From NCBI RefSeq assembly GCF_900104695.1, contig NZ_FNSW01000001.1:4148001-4212000 (forward strand): a stretch of 64,000 bases of DNA, in the 5' to 3' direction. Made by a program: the position numbers and the translations under genes. Shown here piece by piece: positions 32,815-41,503 of this stretch. Source of the DNA: Paenibacillus sp. GP183 (lineage in GTDB: Bacteria; Bacillota; Bacilli; Paenibacillales; NBRC-103111). The stretch's first letter is position 1, and every line of letters starts with the position of its first letter. The notes beneath the pieces were generated by a model, which did no database searches, was not told the DNA's origin, and saw nothing but the letters and a program-made list of their open reading frames with translations.

Positions 32815-33984
32815 TTAAAACTTTCCGTTGGCGTTTTTCCATTGATCTTTCGGCGGGATCGAGTCAATAATATCCCAATGCTCCGCGATTTTACCGTTTT
32901 CCAACCGGAACAGATCATATATGGCAGACGGCTTGCCGCCAAAATTCGCTTCGCTTACAGCTAAAACAAAGTTGCCCTCACCGATCACCATATGGATTTT
33001 ATCATAACCGGAAATGACACCCTGCTTCGTCAAGCCATCCCCAATCATCGGATTATGCTGGATATAGTTGTCACCGTCAAAGTAGCTCGGCATTGCTCCG
33101 GGGTTCTTGCCTATCAAAACATCTTCTGCGAATTTTTTGACAAGCGCTTTGTTCGCCTCTGTCTTGTTCAGATCCGTAATCTTCGTCGCACCGTCAACCA
33201 TGGTATGACCGCTTGGATTGAGTGCGGCTATATCCTGAAGGTTGTCCCAATGCTCAACGATCTTTCCGTTTTCAAATCTGAAAATGTCAAACAATGCTCT
33301 TTTGGAATTGAAGTGATGAACAAGCACATAATCTCCATCTTCGATTACCCTTATCATATCGCTCGTGCGGCCTGCTCCTTTTATTCGTTTGATTGCTCCG
33401 ATCAGTGCTTCTCTTCCGTTGGCGAAACCAAGGTTATGTTGAATGTATTTGTCTGGGTTGACCCATTTCTCAATGGCCGCCGGGTCTCCGGTATCAAAGG
33501 TTTTCAAAACCGCGACCGCTTTTTCCTTATTGCTTGTTGTTATTTGTACAGATTGGGTCGAAATATCCCATGTTACCTGTTTGCCCAAGATTTGTTTGAA
33601 AAAATCCGCAGGAACGTATGTTTTTCCGTTTTCGGATAAAACCGACGCTGACGGCAAGCTTATCGTTTTATCTCCAACATTCGCTACTTGACTGCCCACA
33701 CGGAAATAAATTTTGGTATTGTCTCTATTGAGCGTGACACTTTTTTCATCCGCATTCCAGACAATATGTTCATTGTCATCTTGAAATCCCAGTTTCGTCA
33801 CAACGGCTCTTAATGGCAGCAAAACTTGATGATTTTGCATCATTGGAGCGTCCGCATAAGCCTCATCTTGCCCGTCGATCACGATTTTGATGCCCGCATT
33901 CAACTTCTCAGCTGCAAAAGCGGGTACCGAGAACGAAGCAACAAGCAAGCCGGCTAACATGGAAATAGATATCCATTTTTTTAT
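32815..33984 (-). CDS. Secreted copper-amine-oxidase-N / SnoaL-like protein
   Basis: This protein of about 389 residues has a signal peptide ending AFA, a copper amine oxidase N-terminal-type domain (VIDGQDEAYADAPMMQNHQVLLPLRAVVTKLGF, residues 35-135) that in Paenibacillus proteins serves as an extracellular adaptor, and two tandem SnoaL-like halves (FDTGDPAAIEKWVNPDKYIQHN and VLIGKNPGAMPSYFDGDNYIQHN) with paired GKI(V/A)EHWD motifs. The first ATG in frame (33960) lies inside the signal peptide and lacks an RBS. GGAGGG sits six bases before an ATA at 33984 that gives a typical KKWISIS start, so an ATA start is proposed. Confidence 0.8.
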   Translation of the reverse strand: MKKWISISMLAGLLVASFSVPAFAAEKLNAGIKIVIDGQDEAYADAPMMQNHQVLLPLRAVVTKLGFQDDNEHIVWNADEKSVTLNRDNTKIYFRVGSQVANVGDKTISLPSASVLSENGKTYVPADFFKQILGKQVTWDISTQSVQITTSNKEKAVAVLKTFDTGDPAAIEKWVNPDKYIQHNLGFANGREALIGAIKRIKGAGRTSDMIRVIEDGDYVLVHHFNSKRALFDIFRFENGKIVEHWDNLQDIAALNPSGHTMVDGATKITDLNKTEANKALVKKFAEDVLIGKNPGAMPSYFDGDNYIQHNPMIGDGLTKQGVISGYDKIHMVIGEGNFVLAVSEANFGGKPSAIYDLFRLENGKIAEHWDIIDSIPPKDQWKNANGKF

Positions 33985-34155
33985 AGAAAACCCTCCTTGA
34001 TTTTTTAATTTTTACTGGAATTTCATCTAACTCTTATTTGCCAACTTCGTAAAATAATGTTTTATTTAAGTATTCGCGAACTTCGTATAATTTCCTTTTT
34101 ATGGATTCATCAACATTACACATTCCTCTCTAACAATATCCCTATATAAGTTGAA

Positions 34156-34689
34156 CTATTGGTTTTCCGGTAGCTCCCCTGATTCCATCCTAATGCATAG
34201 ACGATCGATGATGTTTAAGGGATCTTTCATGATTTGTTCCATGAAGGAATGTACGTTTCCTCGTATTTCGACGACGGTGTGATAGAAGACATTATTAATC
34301 ACATCCGACTTTAACCATTTCCATAATCCCTCGACGATATTAAGTTCTGGGCTGTACGGAGGAAGAAAAACAAGTTTAAGCCGACCTTGCTGCTCCTTAA
34401 AAAATGGTTCAAGCAATTTTGCGTGGTGAGCTCGAGCATTGTCCAATACCATTGTTATTTTGCCTTTGGGGTAAGCATCAACGACTCGATGCAGAAACAC
34501 CAGAAACTTTTCAGCTGTATATTCCTCATCTTCCTGCCATACGATTTGGCCTGTGCCGTAATCAACTGTAGAAAACAGCTTTACGCCTCGATGTTTGCCT
34601 GTGGTTTTTATGATTCGCTGTTTGCCTTTAGCAAACCAGGTGCGTTGAAGAGCTTGATAATCACGGATCATGGCTTCATCTTCAAACAA
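34156..34689 (-). CDS. IS630 transposase, catalytic part (orfB)
   Basis: A 177-residue DDE domain: the first Asp in LLFEDEAMIRDYQAL, the second in TMVLDNARAHHAK and Glu in PPYSPELNIVEGLWKWLK. It lacks its own RBS and is probably translated as a fusion with orfA by a frameshift just upstream. The codons before the ATG (EIDHLLFEDEA) continue the family sequence. Confidence 0.9.
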   Translation of the reverse strand: MFEDEAMIRDYQALQRTWFAKGKQRIIKTTGKHRGVKLFSTVDYGTGQIVWQEDEEYTAEKFLVFLHRVVDAYPKGKITMVLDNARAHHAKLLEPFFKEQQGRLKLVFLPPYSPELNIVEGLWKWLKSDVINNVFYHTVVEIRGNVHSFMEQIMKDPLNIIDRLCIRMESGELPENQ

Positions 34690-34696
34690 TAAATGA

Positions 34697-35227
34697 TCAA
34701 TTTCGCCATTCTCGTAATTTTTTTAACCTTGGGAAGGTTGTTTCGACAAACTCTTTTTGCTTCTCTTCGTCAGCTGCCGCTAAGGTATAGGTTGGTTTGG
34801 TATAGCTCATATCAAGACGGTGCATCAACTTGGACACACCCCGGATGGAGTAACTTTCGCCAAACTCACGTTTGATATACTCGCCGATCAGTTGAAGCGT
34901 CCAGTTGAATTTTGCCGTAAATCCAACCTCATGAGGAAGTGATTCTATGATTGTCTTCTTAAGCTTCACTTGCTGCTCTTTAGTAATTCGCTCACGGCGA
35001 CCAGGGGAGAAATTCATCTGTAATCCATCTAAACCGGATTCGTGATATTGCTGTAAATACGTTCTTACCGTACGCTCCGACCTCCCGATGATTGTGGCAA
35101 TTTGCTGCTTGTCATGCCCCAGTAAATGTAAGCGAACTGTCTGGTATCGCTCGAACATTCGACGGTTCTTTTCTTGTTTTAACCGTTTCTCAACTTCCTG
35201 TAACTTAACTGCTTCCATCGTCATCAC
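34697..35227 (-). CDS. IS630 transposase, DNA-binding part (orfA)
   Basis: A 176-residue N-terminal part with a helix-turn-helix (RLHLLGHDKQQIATIIGRSERTVRTYLQQYHESGLDGL) and a winged HTH_33-type region (FTAKFNWTLQLIGEYIKREFGESYSIRGVSKLM). It ends in frame shortly after an A7 run (about 34730) where the frame changes to that of orfB. Confidence 0.9.
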   Translation of the reverse strand: MMTMEAVKLQEVEKRLKQEKNRRMFERYQTVRLHLLGHDKQQIATIIGRSERTVRTYLQQYHESGLDGLQMNFSPGRRERITKEQQVKLKKTIIESLPHEVGFTAKFNWTLQLIGEYIKREFGESYSIRGVSKLMHRLDMSYTKPTYTLAAADEEKQKEFVETTFPRLKKLREWRN

Positions 35228-35566
35228 CCGTCCATTAAGTGGTCTTCACTTATTCGACGGTTGATGGGTAGAAATCCTTTCAATTAGAAAAGGAAAGTGT
35301 CTAGTTCAACTTATATAGATCCTCGAAGTTAGACAATAAAGTTGTGAAGTAACAAACAAAGTTTTGAAGTAACTAGGTGTTCACTTTATTGGGTGAATGC
35401 TTAATTTTTAGTATGGAGAAAAATTAGATGAATGAACACTTGGAATGTACAAGGCAGCAAGACTGCCAGGGTGATTAAGCAAACGGGCAGATTTGTTCAA
35501 TAATATCTCAGTTAATTTAATTAGTCTTATGGTATCATTTAGGTAAAACGCTCACGGAGAGAACCA

Positions 35567-36355
35567 TTGAGTAGTGATACAATTGTTGAAGCTCTTGGAT
35601 TCTCGATGGAGTTGGAGGGAAGTGTTCGGATAATCATGAATTCACAACGACCTTGGCCTGTCCCAAGTGGTTCTTGGATCATAAAGCAAAGTTGGCGAGA
35701 TCTTTTATTTTTGCATTACCCCGTCAAGGTGGAATCTCTTAGACATCATGTTCCCACTGGCTTAGAAATTGATACTTATAATGAATTTGCTTGGATCAGT
35801 GTTGTGCCTTTTTGGATGTGTGGAATTCGGTTTAGGGGAACTCCATCCGTACCTTATTTATCGAATTTTCCAGAGCTAAACGTAAGAACTTATGTGAAAG
35901 TAGGAAATAAACCTGGAGTTTATTTCTTCAGTTTAGATGCCGAGAGTGCGTTTGGGGTTTTCTTTGGCAGAAGAATCTATAAATTACCTTATTTCTTTTC
36001 ACATATACATATCGCTCGCGAGGCGGATAATAAACAAGTCTATGAAAGTATTAGAAAAGAGAAGAGAGTTACATTTAAGGGAAGCTATAAACCAATATCG
36101 GAAGTTTACCGCGCAGAACAAGGAACCTTAGATTATTGGTTAGTTGAAAGGTATTGTTTATACAGTGAGGATCGTAATCGGGTATTTATTTCTGAAATTA
36201 ATCATCAACCGTGGATTTTGCAGGATGTGGAGTATGAGATTAGCGAAAATTCGATGCTTAAAACATATGGAATTGATTTACCAGATCCATTTTGTGCTCA
36301 CTATTGTAAAAGGCTAGATGTACATGTATGGCCACTGAAAAGAGTAAAGTTATAA
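35567..36355 (+). CDS. DUF2071 (YqjF-like) protein
   Basis: This 262-residue protein matches the DUF2071/YqjF layout: KQSWRDLLFLHYPVKVESLRHHVPTGLEIDTYNEFAWISVVPF, ELNVRTYVKVGNKPGVYFFSLDAES and the RIYKLPYF segment. The fold is related to acetoacetate decarboxylase-like proteins, but activity is unknown. The TTG start follows ACGGAGAGA. Base composition is AT-richer than its neighbours, so recent acquisition is possible. It is closed by the hairpins at 36359 and 36411. Confidence 0.82.
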   Translation: MSSDTIVEALGFSMELEGSVRIIMNSQRPWPVPSGSWIIKQSWRDLLFLHYPVKVESLRHHVPTGLEIDTYNEFAWISVVPFWMCGIRFRGTPSVPYLSNFPELNVRTYVKVGNKPGVYFFSLDAESAFGVFFGRRIYKLPYFFSHIHIAREADNKQVYESIRKEKRVTFKGSYKPISEVYRAEQGTLDYWLVERYCLYSEDRNRVFISEINHQPWILQDVEYEISENSMLKTYGIDLPDPFCAHYCKRLDVHVWPLKRVKL

Positions 36356-36410
36356 AATTAGAGCGTCATCTCTTGATGTTTCGGTTACGCTCTAACGGAG
36401 AATAATAGCA

Positions 36411-36440
36411 GAGGAGCTGGCTCGTGGCAGCTCCTCTTTT
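36411..36440 (+). terminator. Terminator after DUF2071 gene
   Basis: GAGGAGCTG and CAGCTCCTC arms, then TTTT. A second dyad (TTAGAGCGT and ACGCTCTAA) precedes it at 36359-36393. Confidence 0.8.
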
Positions 36441-36512
36441 GGTTTATTGAAATAACAGGCAGGATAGTTCAAAAGTTGTAAATCACCTTTTCTATCTCGG
36501 CTTCAATTTAGA

Positions 36513-37097
36513 TTAAACAAACTCTCCTGAATCGACTGCGGCGTTATTACCATCAGCAAAACGGTCGATTACGTCGAGCGGTAAGTGATCTATCACTAGT
36601 TGGCCATAGTGCGCATCCTGTACGATACCGTTCTCGTCGATCAAGAATTCGGCCGGGATGCGATAGAAGTTGGATCCTTCCTCCGGAGTCAAAGCAAAAC
36701 CTTCAGCCGCCGCCTCAGCTACGAACTTCTGTGTATTCGTATCAGCCATAGTCGCTTGCACCTTCTCCTCGGACACTTCGACGCCGTATAGGTCATAGAG
36801 ATCGGCTTTAGGATCAGCAATTAACGGGAATGGCGCTTCCTGCCGGCCGACATACTGGGACATGTTAGTTTCCGGAGATTCGAACACCGCTAATATCTCC
36901 AGTCCTTGCAGGCTCCACTGGTTGTAGCGCCGGATGAAATGCCGCACCCGCAAGTTGCACATCGCGCAGGCGGCGTTGCGAAAGAACGCGAGCAGCACCT
37001 TGCGGCCGCGAAGATCGGACAACTGGAGAGGAACTCCGTCGACACCTGCGAACGCGAAATCAGGGGCGATTTCCCCCTTAGATAATGGAATTCTCAT
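36513..37097 (-). CDS. Peroxiredoxin-like (AhpC/TSA) protein
   Basis: This thioredoxin-fold protein of about 194 residues has GEIAPDFAFAGVDGVPLQLSDLRGRKVLLAFFRNAACAMC, where the redox motif is CAMC instead of the VCP of classical peroxiredoxins. A cis-Pro-like YRIPAEFLIDENGIV follows. The group probably reduces peroxides or disulfides in the cytoplasm. An ATG at 37118 is possible, but AGGAGG lies eight bases from the ATG at 37097. It lies 63 bases behind a Crp/Fnr-type gene and probably shares its transcript. Confidence 0.83.
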   Translation of the reverse strand: MRIPLSKGEIAPDFAFAGVDGVPLQLSDLRGRKVLLAFFRNAACAMCNLRVRHFIRRYNQWSLQGLEILAVFESPETNMSQYVGRQEAPFPLIADPKADLYDLYGVEVSEEKVQATMADTNTQKFVAEAAAEGFALTPEEGSNFYRIPAEFLIDENGIVQDAHYGQLVIDHLPLDVIDRFADGNNAAVDSGEFV

Positions 37098-37160
37098 TGT
37101 GATAAGCCTCCTAGTCATGTATTGGGTAGACCTCAGTCTGGCCCGTCTGATTTTACTTTA

Positions 37161-37862
37161 TCATGAGATGCTCTTACCTTCTGTGACCTGGTCACCAACG
37201 AGCTCCATCAATGCTCCCCGCTGCCGAACTGATACCCAACCCCGTCCCATTTCGATCCAACTCTTCTTTTGCATTCGGCTCAAAACGCGGCTGATTACTT
37301 CACGAGCGGACCCTAGTTCGACAGCTAACTGCTGATGAGTAATCTGGACGGTCGGTTGCTGCTCCAACGTCAGCCTCAACAACGTTCCGGCGAGCCGAGA
37401 GTCCAGCGGCTGCGCCATTTTACTTGAAAGGATGCTGCCCATACGGATCAACCCATCCAAAATGTTTCCGAATACCGCATTCCGAATAGGCGTATACATC
37501 TGAATCCATCGTATAAACGAGCTCTTCGCCACGAACAGGGCCGTCACCTCGGTCTCCGCCGTAATGGTACATGGATATTCGCGTTCACTTAAACCGCTTA
37601 GCACCATAATGGCGCATATATCACCGGCCGACAGCCGGTTGGAAAGCGCTTCACGGCCCCCTTCGGTAACATTCGAGATCTGTACTGTTCCTGCAATGAG
37701 GAACAAGGCATACTCAGCGGCATCCTCTTTATGAAATAAGGTCGATTTAACAGAAAATGTTCTAAGCCGAGGCTGTGCAGCGGCCCAATCATCAGCTGGG
37801 ATAGCTTGGAAATAAGGAAAAATGTCGGACAGGGTATGCAATTCAGGAAAGACATTTGACAT
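37161..37862 (-). CDS. Crp/Fnr-family transcriptional regulator
   Basis: This protein of about 233 residues has an N-terminal cyclic-nucleotide-type beta barrel (KEDAAEYALFLIAGTVQISNVTEGGREALSNRLSAGDICAIMVLSGLS) and a C-terminal winged HTH (VQITHQQLAVELGSAREVISRVLSRMQKKSWIEMGRGWVSV). No N-terminal Cys cluster for an Fe-S centre is visible, so it is unlike classical Fnr. The frame starts at 37931, but CGGAGA precedes the ATG at 37862. It probably controls itself and the peroxiredoxin gene. Confidence 0.85.
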   Translation of the reverse strand: MSNVFPELHTLSDIFPYFQAIPADDWAAAQPRLRTFSVKSTLFHKEDAAEYALFLIAGTVQISNVTEGGREALSNRLSAGDICAIMVLSGLSEREYPCTITAETEVTALFVAKSSFIRWIQMYTPIRNAVFGNILDGLIRMGSILSSKMAQPLDSRLAGTLLRLTLEQQPTVQITHQQLAVELGSAREVISRVLSRMQKKSWIEMGRGWVSVRQRGALMELVGDQVTEGKSIS

Positions 37863-37995
37863 GAGGGATTCTCCGATCGGATAGAATGATATCTTTATTT
37901 TACAGGATCGATGCATGCTGTGACTAGTCACTCAAAGGAAGCCAGAACCAGCTTCATGACAGCACTCAGTTAATGGAAAACGAGAGAGTTCAGCA

Positions 37996-38075
37996 CCCAA
38001 AAGGGTCGCTTCGTGGTAGCCCTTCGCTCAGCTAACGAGCAGATTTGCTCAACAATAAGGGTAGTTTAATGCAAT
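37996..38075. repeat. Dispersed intergenic repeat, copy A
   Basis: It contains AGCCCTTCGCTCAGCTAACG, then AGCAGATTTGCTCAACAA. The CCTTCGCT-GCTAACG core recurs at 46478, and a diverged form (AACGGGCAGATTTGTTCAATAA) lies near 35480. It occupies most of the gap before the truncated nucleotidyltransferase gene. Confidence 0.55.
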
Positions 38076-38157
38076 TTCACAACAAAAAAGGATATAAGGA
38101 TAATTCGTGGAATTAATGCGTGAGCACAAGAATTTTGTATCTTGAAGGGAGCTAACC

Positions 38158-38601
38158 ATGTTACCGCAGGTAGTTGAACTGACAATGAATAAGTTGTGTT
38201 GCTCTTTAAATAGGAACACTTCAAACATTGAATCTGTTTATATTTACGGTTCGGTCGCGTTAGGAGATTATATCGAGGGTTCCAGCGATATAGATTTTAT
38301 CGCAATTCTTCGAGAGCAACCTAGTATATCGGATATTCAGGCAATCTCAGCAGCTCATGAAGAGGTTGAAAATGGGATTCCAAACACTGATATAATGGGA
38401 GCTTACTTACTCATTAATGATCTGGGGAAACCAGGAAGTGAAATTAGTTCTTTATTGACCTACTATAATAAACAATTACATGCAGATGGAAGAGGCGCCG
38501 ATATTAATCCAATTACTTGGTGGATTTTAAAAAATCATGGTATTAGGATATATGGACGAGCATTGGATGTCAGATTTAACTTGTCCGATATTGAGGATTG
38601 A
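38158..38601 (+). CDS. Truncated nucleotidyltransferase (AadA-like N-terminal domain)
   Basis: This 147-residue protein has the nucleotidyltransferase signature YIYGSVALGDYIEGSSDIDFIAIL (GS then DxD) and the linking YGRALDVRF segment of aminoglycoside adenylyltransferases. Complete relatives have about 260 residues with a C-terminal DUF4111 helical domain, absent here. After the stop, the next bases read as further possible coding (SVKERVNIVLDYLKLNS), so a premature stop or deletion is likely. GGGAG precedes the ATG. Probably inactive. Confidence 0.7.
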   Translation: MLPQVVELTMNKLCCSLNRNTSNIESVYIYGSVALGDYIEGSSDIDFIAILREQPSISDIQAISAAHEEVENGIPNTDIMGAYLLINDLGKPGSEISSLLTYYNKQLHADGRGADINPITWWILKNHGIRIYGRALDVRFNLSDIED

Positions 38602-38683
38602 GGGAAACCATTCAGTTAAAGAAAGAGTGAATATTGTATTAGATTATCTCAAACTAAACAGTAGCCTCATCTAATAACAAAGA

Positions 38684-38893
38684 TCAAGCAGGCTTCCAGT
38701 GATAAACTCGCTGGTCTGATGTGCTAACTGATGGGAAAATTATTTCATCGACCTTTCGACCAAACCTCGCGCTTTCAGCGATGATAGTACTACCCCGTGT
38801 ATCCGTTCGTTCATAAATATTTCGTAAAGGGGCGTTATGGTCGGAGCATTGAAGGGTAAGATTAGCCCGCGAGGACCTGTTCATAGTTTCCAA
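38684..38893 (-). CDS. Uncertain small ORF
   Basis: A 69-residue frame with a TTG start and no clear RBS. Its C-terminal half has a plausible protein composition (IIAESARFGRKVDEIIFPSV), but no family is recognised. It may be a gene fragment. The gap from 38602 to 38928 contains nothing else that I can name. Confidence 0.3.
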   Translation of the reverse strand: METMNRSSRANLTLQCSDHNAPLRNIYERTDTRGSTIIAESARFGRKVDEIIFPSVSTSDQRVYHWKPA

Positions 38894-38928
38894 ATGTTGG
38901 TATACTGCAATTACAAGTCCGAAAGGAG

Positions 38929-40368
38929 ATGACCAATATCATTACTCTCGACATCCCAAGAAGCAGCCCGGAGCTTCAAGCCATCGCATCCGATGCCGTC
39001 GTCCGATTCTTGAAAGCGGTTCAAAAACAGGGGCTGGAGCTCCACAGCTTCATACTTGTGCGGCACGACTGCGTCGTCGCGGAAGGCTGGTGGGCTCCTT
39101 ATGCGCCCGAACGTCCGCACATGCTGTTCTCGCTCAGCAAAAGCTTCGCCTCTACGGCCATAGGGCTTCTGGCGGAGGAAGGCCGGATTTCCCTGGATGA
39201 CAAGGTCATTTCGTTCTTTCCGGAGGATACGCCCTCGGACGTATCGAGCAATCTCGCCTCCATGGCAATCCGCCATCTGCTCATGATGGGCACCGGCCAT
39301 GCCCAGGATACCGCAGGACCGATGCAGGAAACCGACCATTGGGTTCGGGGCTTCCTACAGCTTCCGGTTGAGCACGAGCCCGGTACTCAATTCGTTTATA
39401 ACAGCGGGGCTACTTATTTGCTTTCGGCGATCCTGCAGCAAATCACTGGCCAGACGCTGCTCGACTATTTGCAGCCCCGGCTGCTGAAGCCGCTTGGCAT
39501 TGACGGTGCGACATGGGAAAGCTGTCCTCGCGGAATTAACTTTGGCGGCTGGGGCATGAAGGTCAAAACCGAAGACATTGCGAAATTCGGACTTTTATAT
39601 TTGCATAAGGGGCAGTGGGACGGAAAGCACCTCCTCCCCGAAGCGTGGGTGGAGGAAGCGACCTCCAAGCAAATTTCCAACGGTCCAAGCACGAGTACGG
39701 ATTGGGTACAAGGGTACGGATACCAATTCTGGAGATGCCGACACAACGCTTACCGCGGAGACGGCGCCTTCGGTCAGTACTGCATCGTGATGCCCGAGCA
39801 GGACGCAGTCCTGGCCATTACGTCCGGTGTCAGCGACATGCAGGCTGTCCTTAACGCCGTCTGGGAACATCTGCTACCTGCTATGGGCACCGAGGCACTG
39901 CAGGAGAACCGGGATGCGGAAGCCTCGCTGCTGCTGGAACTGCGGAACTTGAAGTTGGAGCCGCCGAGACTGGAAGCAAGCTCTCCGTTGGAAGCGGAAA
40001 TTTCGGGCGTCGAGTACGAGCTGGAGGACAACAAGGAGGGCCTTCGCGCATTATCCATCCGGTTTTCCGAGCAGGGGGGGACTCTTCTCATTAGCGACAA
40101 CCGGGGAATGCATACCTTTCAACTCGGGAGAAATGAATGGCGCGAAGGTACGTACACTATGTATACGAAGGAAGAGAATCCCGGCTGCTCTTCCATGACC
40201 TGGCGCGACAAGAACACGCTCTTATTGACGACCCGTTTCGTGGAGACTCCCTTCTGTCTGACGACGACATGCACGTTCGGGGAACAAAATGTGCAGCTGC
40301 TTATTCAGCAGAACGTCTCTTTCGGCGGCCCTGAGCCTAAGCCGATTATGGGCAAGGCATCCGTGTAG
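38929..40368 (+). CDS. Beta-lactamase-fold serine hydrolase (class C type)
   Basis: This 479-residue protein has a penicillin-binding/class C domain with the SxxK motif FSLSKSF (Ser about 67), the YxN motif YNSGATYL, and a later GxG-like region. A beta-rich C-terminal domain of about 140 residues follows. No signal peptide is present, so it is cytoplasmic, and a DD-peptidase or esterase role is likelier than antibiotic resistance. GAAAGGAG directly abuts the ATG at 38929 with no spacer, so the true start may be a nearby ATC or ATT, or the protein may be inefficiently translated. It is closed by the terminator at 40417. Confidence 0.82.
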   Translation: MTNIITLDIPRSSPELQAIASDAVVRFLKAVQKQGLELHSFILVRHDCVVAEGWWAPYAPERPHMLFSLSKSFASTAIGLLAEEGRISLDDKVISFFPEDTPSDVSSNLASMAIRHLLMMGTGHAQDTAGPMQETDHWVRGFLQLPVEHEPGTQFVYNSGATYLLSAILQQITGQTLLDYLQPRLLKPLGIDGATWESCPRGINFGGWGMKVKTEDIAKFGLLYLHKGQWDGKHLLPEAWVEEATSKQISNGPSTSTDWVQGYGYQFWRCRHNAYRGDGAFGQYCIVMPEQDAVLAITSGVSDMQAVLNAVWEHLLPAMGTEALQENRDAEASLLLELRNLKLEPPRLEASSPLEAEISGVEYELEDNKEGLRALSIRFSEQGGTLLISDNRGMHTFQLGRNEWREGTYTMYTKEENPGCSSMTWRDKNTLLLTTRFVETPFCLTTTCTFGEQNVQLLIQQNVSFGGPEPKPIMGKASV

Positions 40369-40416
40369 TGTTGCGTTGTCAGTGTTTACAAATTCGACGG
40401 TTTCCCGGACAGCTGG

Positions 40417-40448
40417 AAACGGAGTCCTTAATGTGGGACTCCGTTTTT
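40417..40448 (+). terminator. Terminator
   Basis: AAACGGAGTCC and GGACTCCGTTT arms, then T residues. Confidence 0.9.
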
Positions 40449-40557
40449 CCGTTTATTCGCTTGTTTGATCGTCAAACAAGGGTAGTACCAGCGAAGCTGA
40501 CACCACCTGCAATTTCATCGATCCCGATTTTGAATTGAATAAGGAGGCTTGGTCAAA

Positions 40558-41430
40558 ATGAAAATCGGTTTGAGCACGTACAGCTTGCTTCCCGCCATCA
40601 AATCCGGCGAAATGTCTGTACTTGACGTGATCCGCTGGATTGCCGGCAACGGCGGGGAGCATATGGAAATCGTACCCTATGGATTTACGCTCGTGGACAA
40701 TCCAGAGTTGGCGGACGCGGTGCGCGAGGAATCGAAATCGGCTGGAATCGAGCTGTCCAACTATTCCATGCCAGCCAATTTCGTTCAAGAGACGGAAGAG
40801 ACTTTTGAGGCGGAAGTGATGCGTATCAAGGAGCATGTCGATCTGGTCGCACGTTTGGGCATGATGCATATGCGGCATGATGTGACGGCCTTTATGATTC
40901 CGCCAGAACAGATGACGATCGGTTGGCTGGAGAAGAGCCTGCCGGTCATTGTACAGGGCAGCAGGCTGATCGCCGATTACGCCACCCAATACGGGATCAC
41001 TACAACTGTTGAAAATCACGGATTCAGCGTTCAGGCGAGCGACCGCGTGCAACGAGTGCTGTTGGCCGTGGACCGGCCCAATTTTAGAACGACGCTGGAT
41101 ATCGGCAATTTCATGTGCGTGGATGAATCGTCCATCATTGGAGTTAAGAAGAATTTGCCTTATGCTTCTCTGATTCATTTCAAAGATTTTTATTTCCGGT
41201 CATATGATCAGCATCCTGGAGACGGCGAATGGTTCCGAACGGCCCATGGCAACTATCTGCGCGGCGCCATTATCGGGCATGGGGACATTGATATCCGCAG
41301 GATCGTCAAGCTGATCAAAGCGTCGGGCTATGACGGATATATTACCGTCGAGTTTGAAGGGATGGAAGAGTGCAGGCTGGGGTCCAAAATCGGTATGGAC
41401 AATTTGCGCCGTCTTTGGGAAGAAGCGTAA
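40558..41430 (+). CDS. Sugar phosphate isomerase/epimerase
   Basis: This TIM-barrel protein of about 290 residues has the metal-site pattern of the family: TTVENHGFS with Glu, TLDIGNFMCV with Asp, SLIHFKDF with His and a C-terminal ITVEFEGME with Glu. It differs in sequence from the isomerase at 14738, so it probably acts on another sugar. AAGGAGG lies seven bases before the ATG at 40558. It stands alone in orientation with the GNAT gene 73 bases downstream. Substrate unknown. Confidence 0.85.
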   Translation: MKIGLSTYSLLPAIKSGEMSVLDVIRWIAGNGGEHMEIVPYGFTLVDNPELADAVREESKSAGIELSNYSMPANFVQETEETFEAEVMRIKEHVDLVARLGMMHMRHDVTAFMIPPEQMTIGWLEKSLPVIVQGSRLIADYATQYGITTTVENHGFSVQASDRVQRVLLAVDRPNFRTTLDIGNFMCVDESSIIGVKKNLPYASLIHFKDFYFRSYDQHPGDGEWFRTAHGNYLRGAIIGHGDIDIRRIVKLIKASGYDGYITVEFEGMEECRLGSKIGMDNLRRLWEEA

Positions 41431-41503
41431 TGAATGGAGATAAATACTGTGTCGGGGACATGATTCATGACGAAGCACAATGTTCCTTAGAAAGGAGCAG
41501 TAT

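Larger units (their letters stand above)
34142..35318 (-). mobile_element. IS630-family insertion sequence, complete
   Basis: An element of about 1.18 kb bounded by perfect 17-base inverted repeats (34142-34158 and 35302-35318, CTATATAAGTTGAACTA). Each outer end carries TA, the known IS630 target. It contains two overlapping-frame transposase ORFs. It sits in AT-rich, gene-poor sequence, so it disrupts no visible gene. Confidence 0.92.

Noticed and set aside
34079-34091. AACTTCGTATAAT, close to one arm of loxP
   Set aside because: No inverted partner arm at an 8-base spacing and no recombinase gene nearby; judged chance similarity in AT-rich DNA.
38684-38893. Minus-strand frame as a confident gene
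   Set aside because: No RBS and no recognised family; kept only as a low-confidence ORF.
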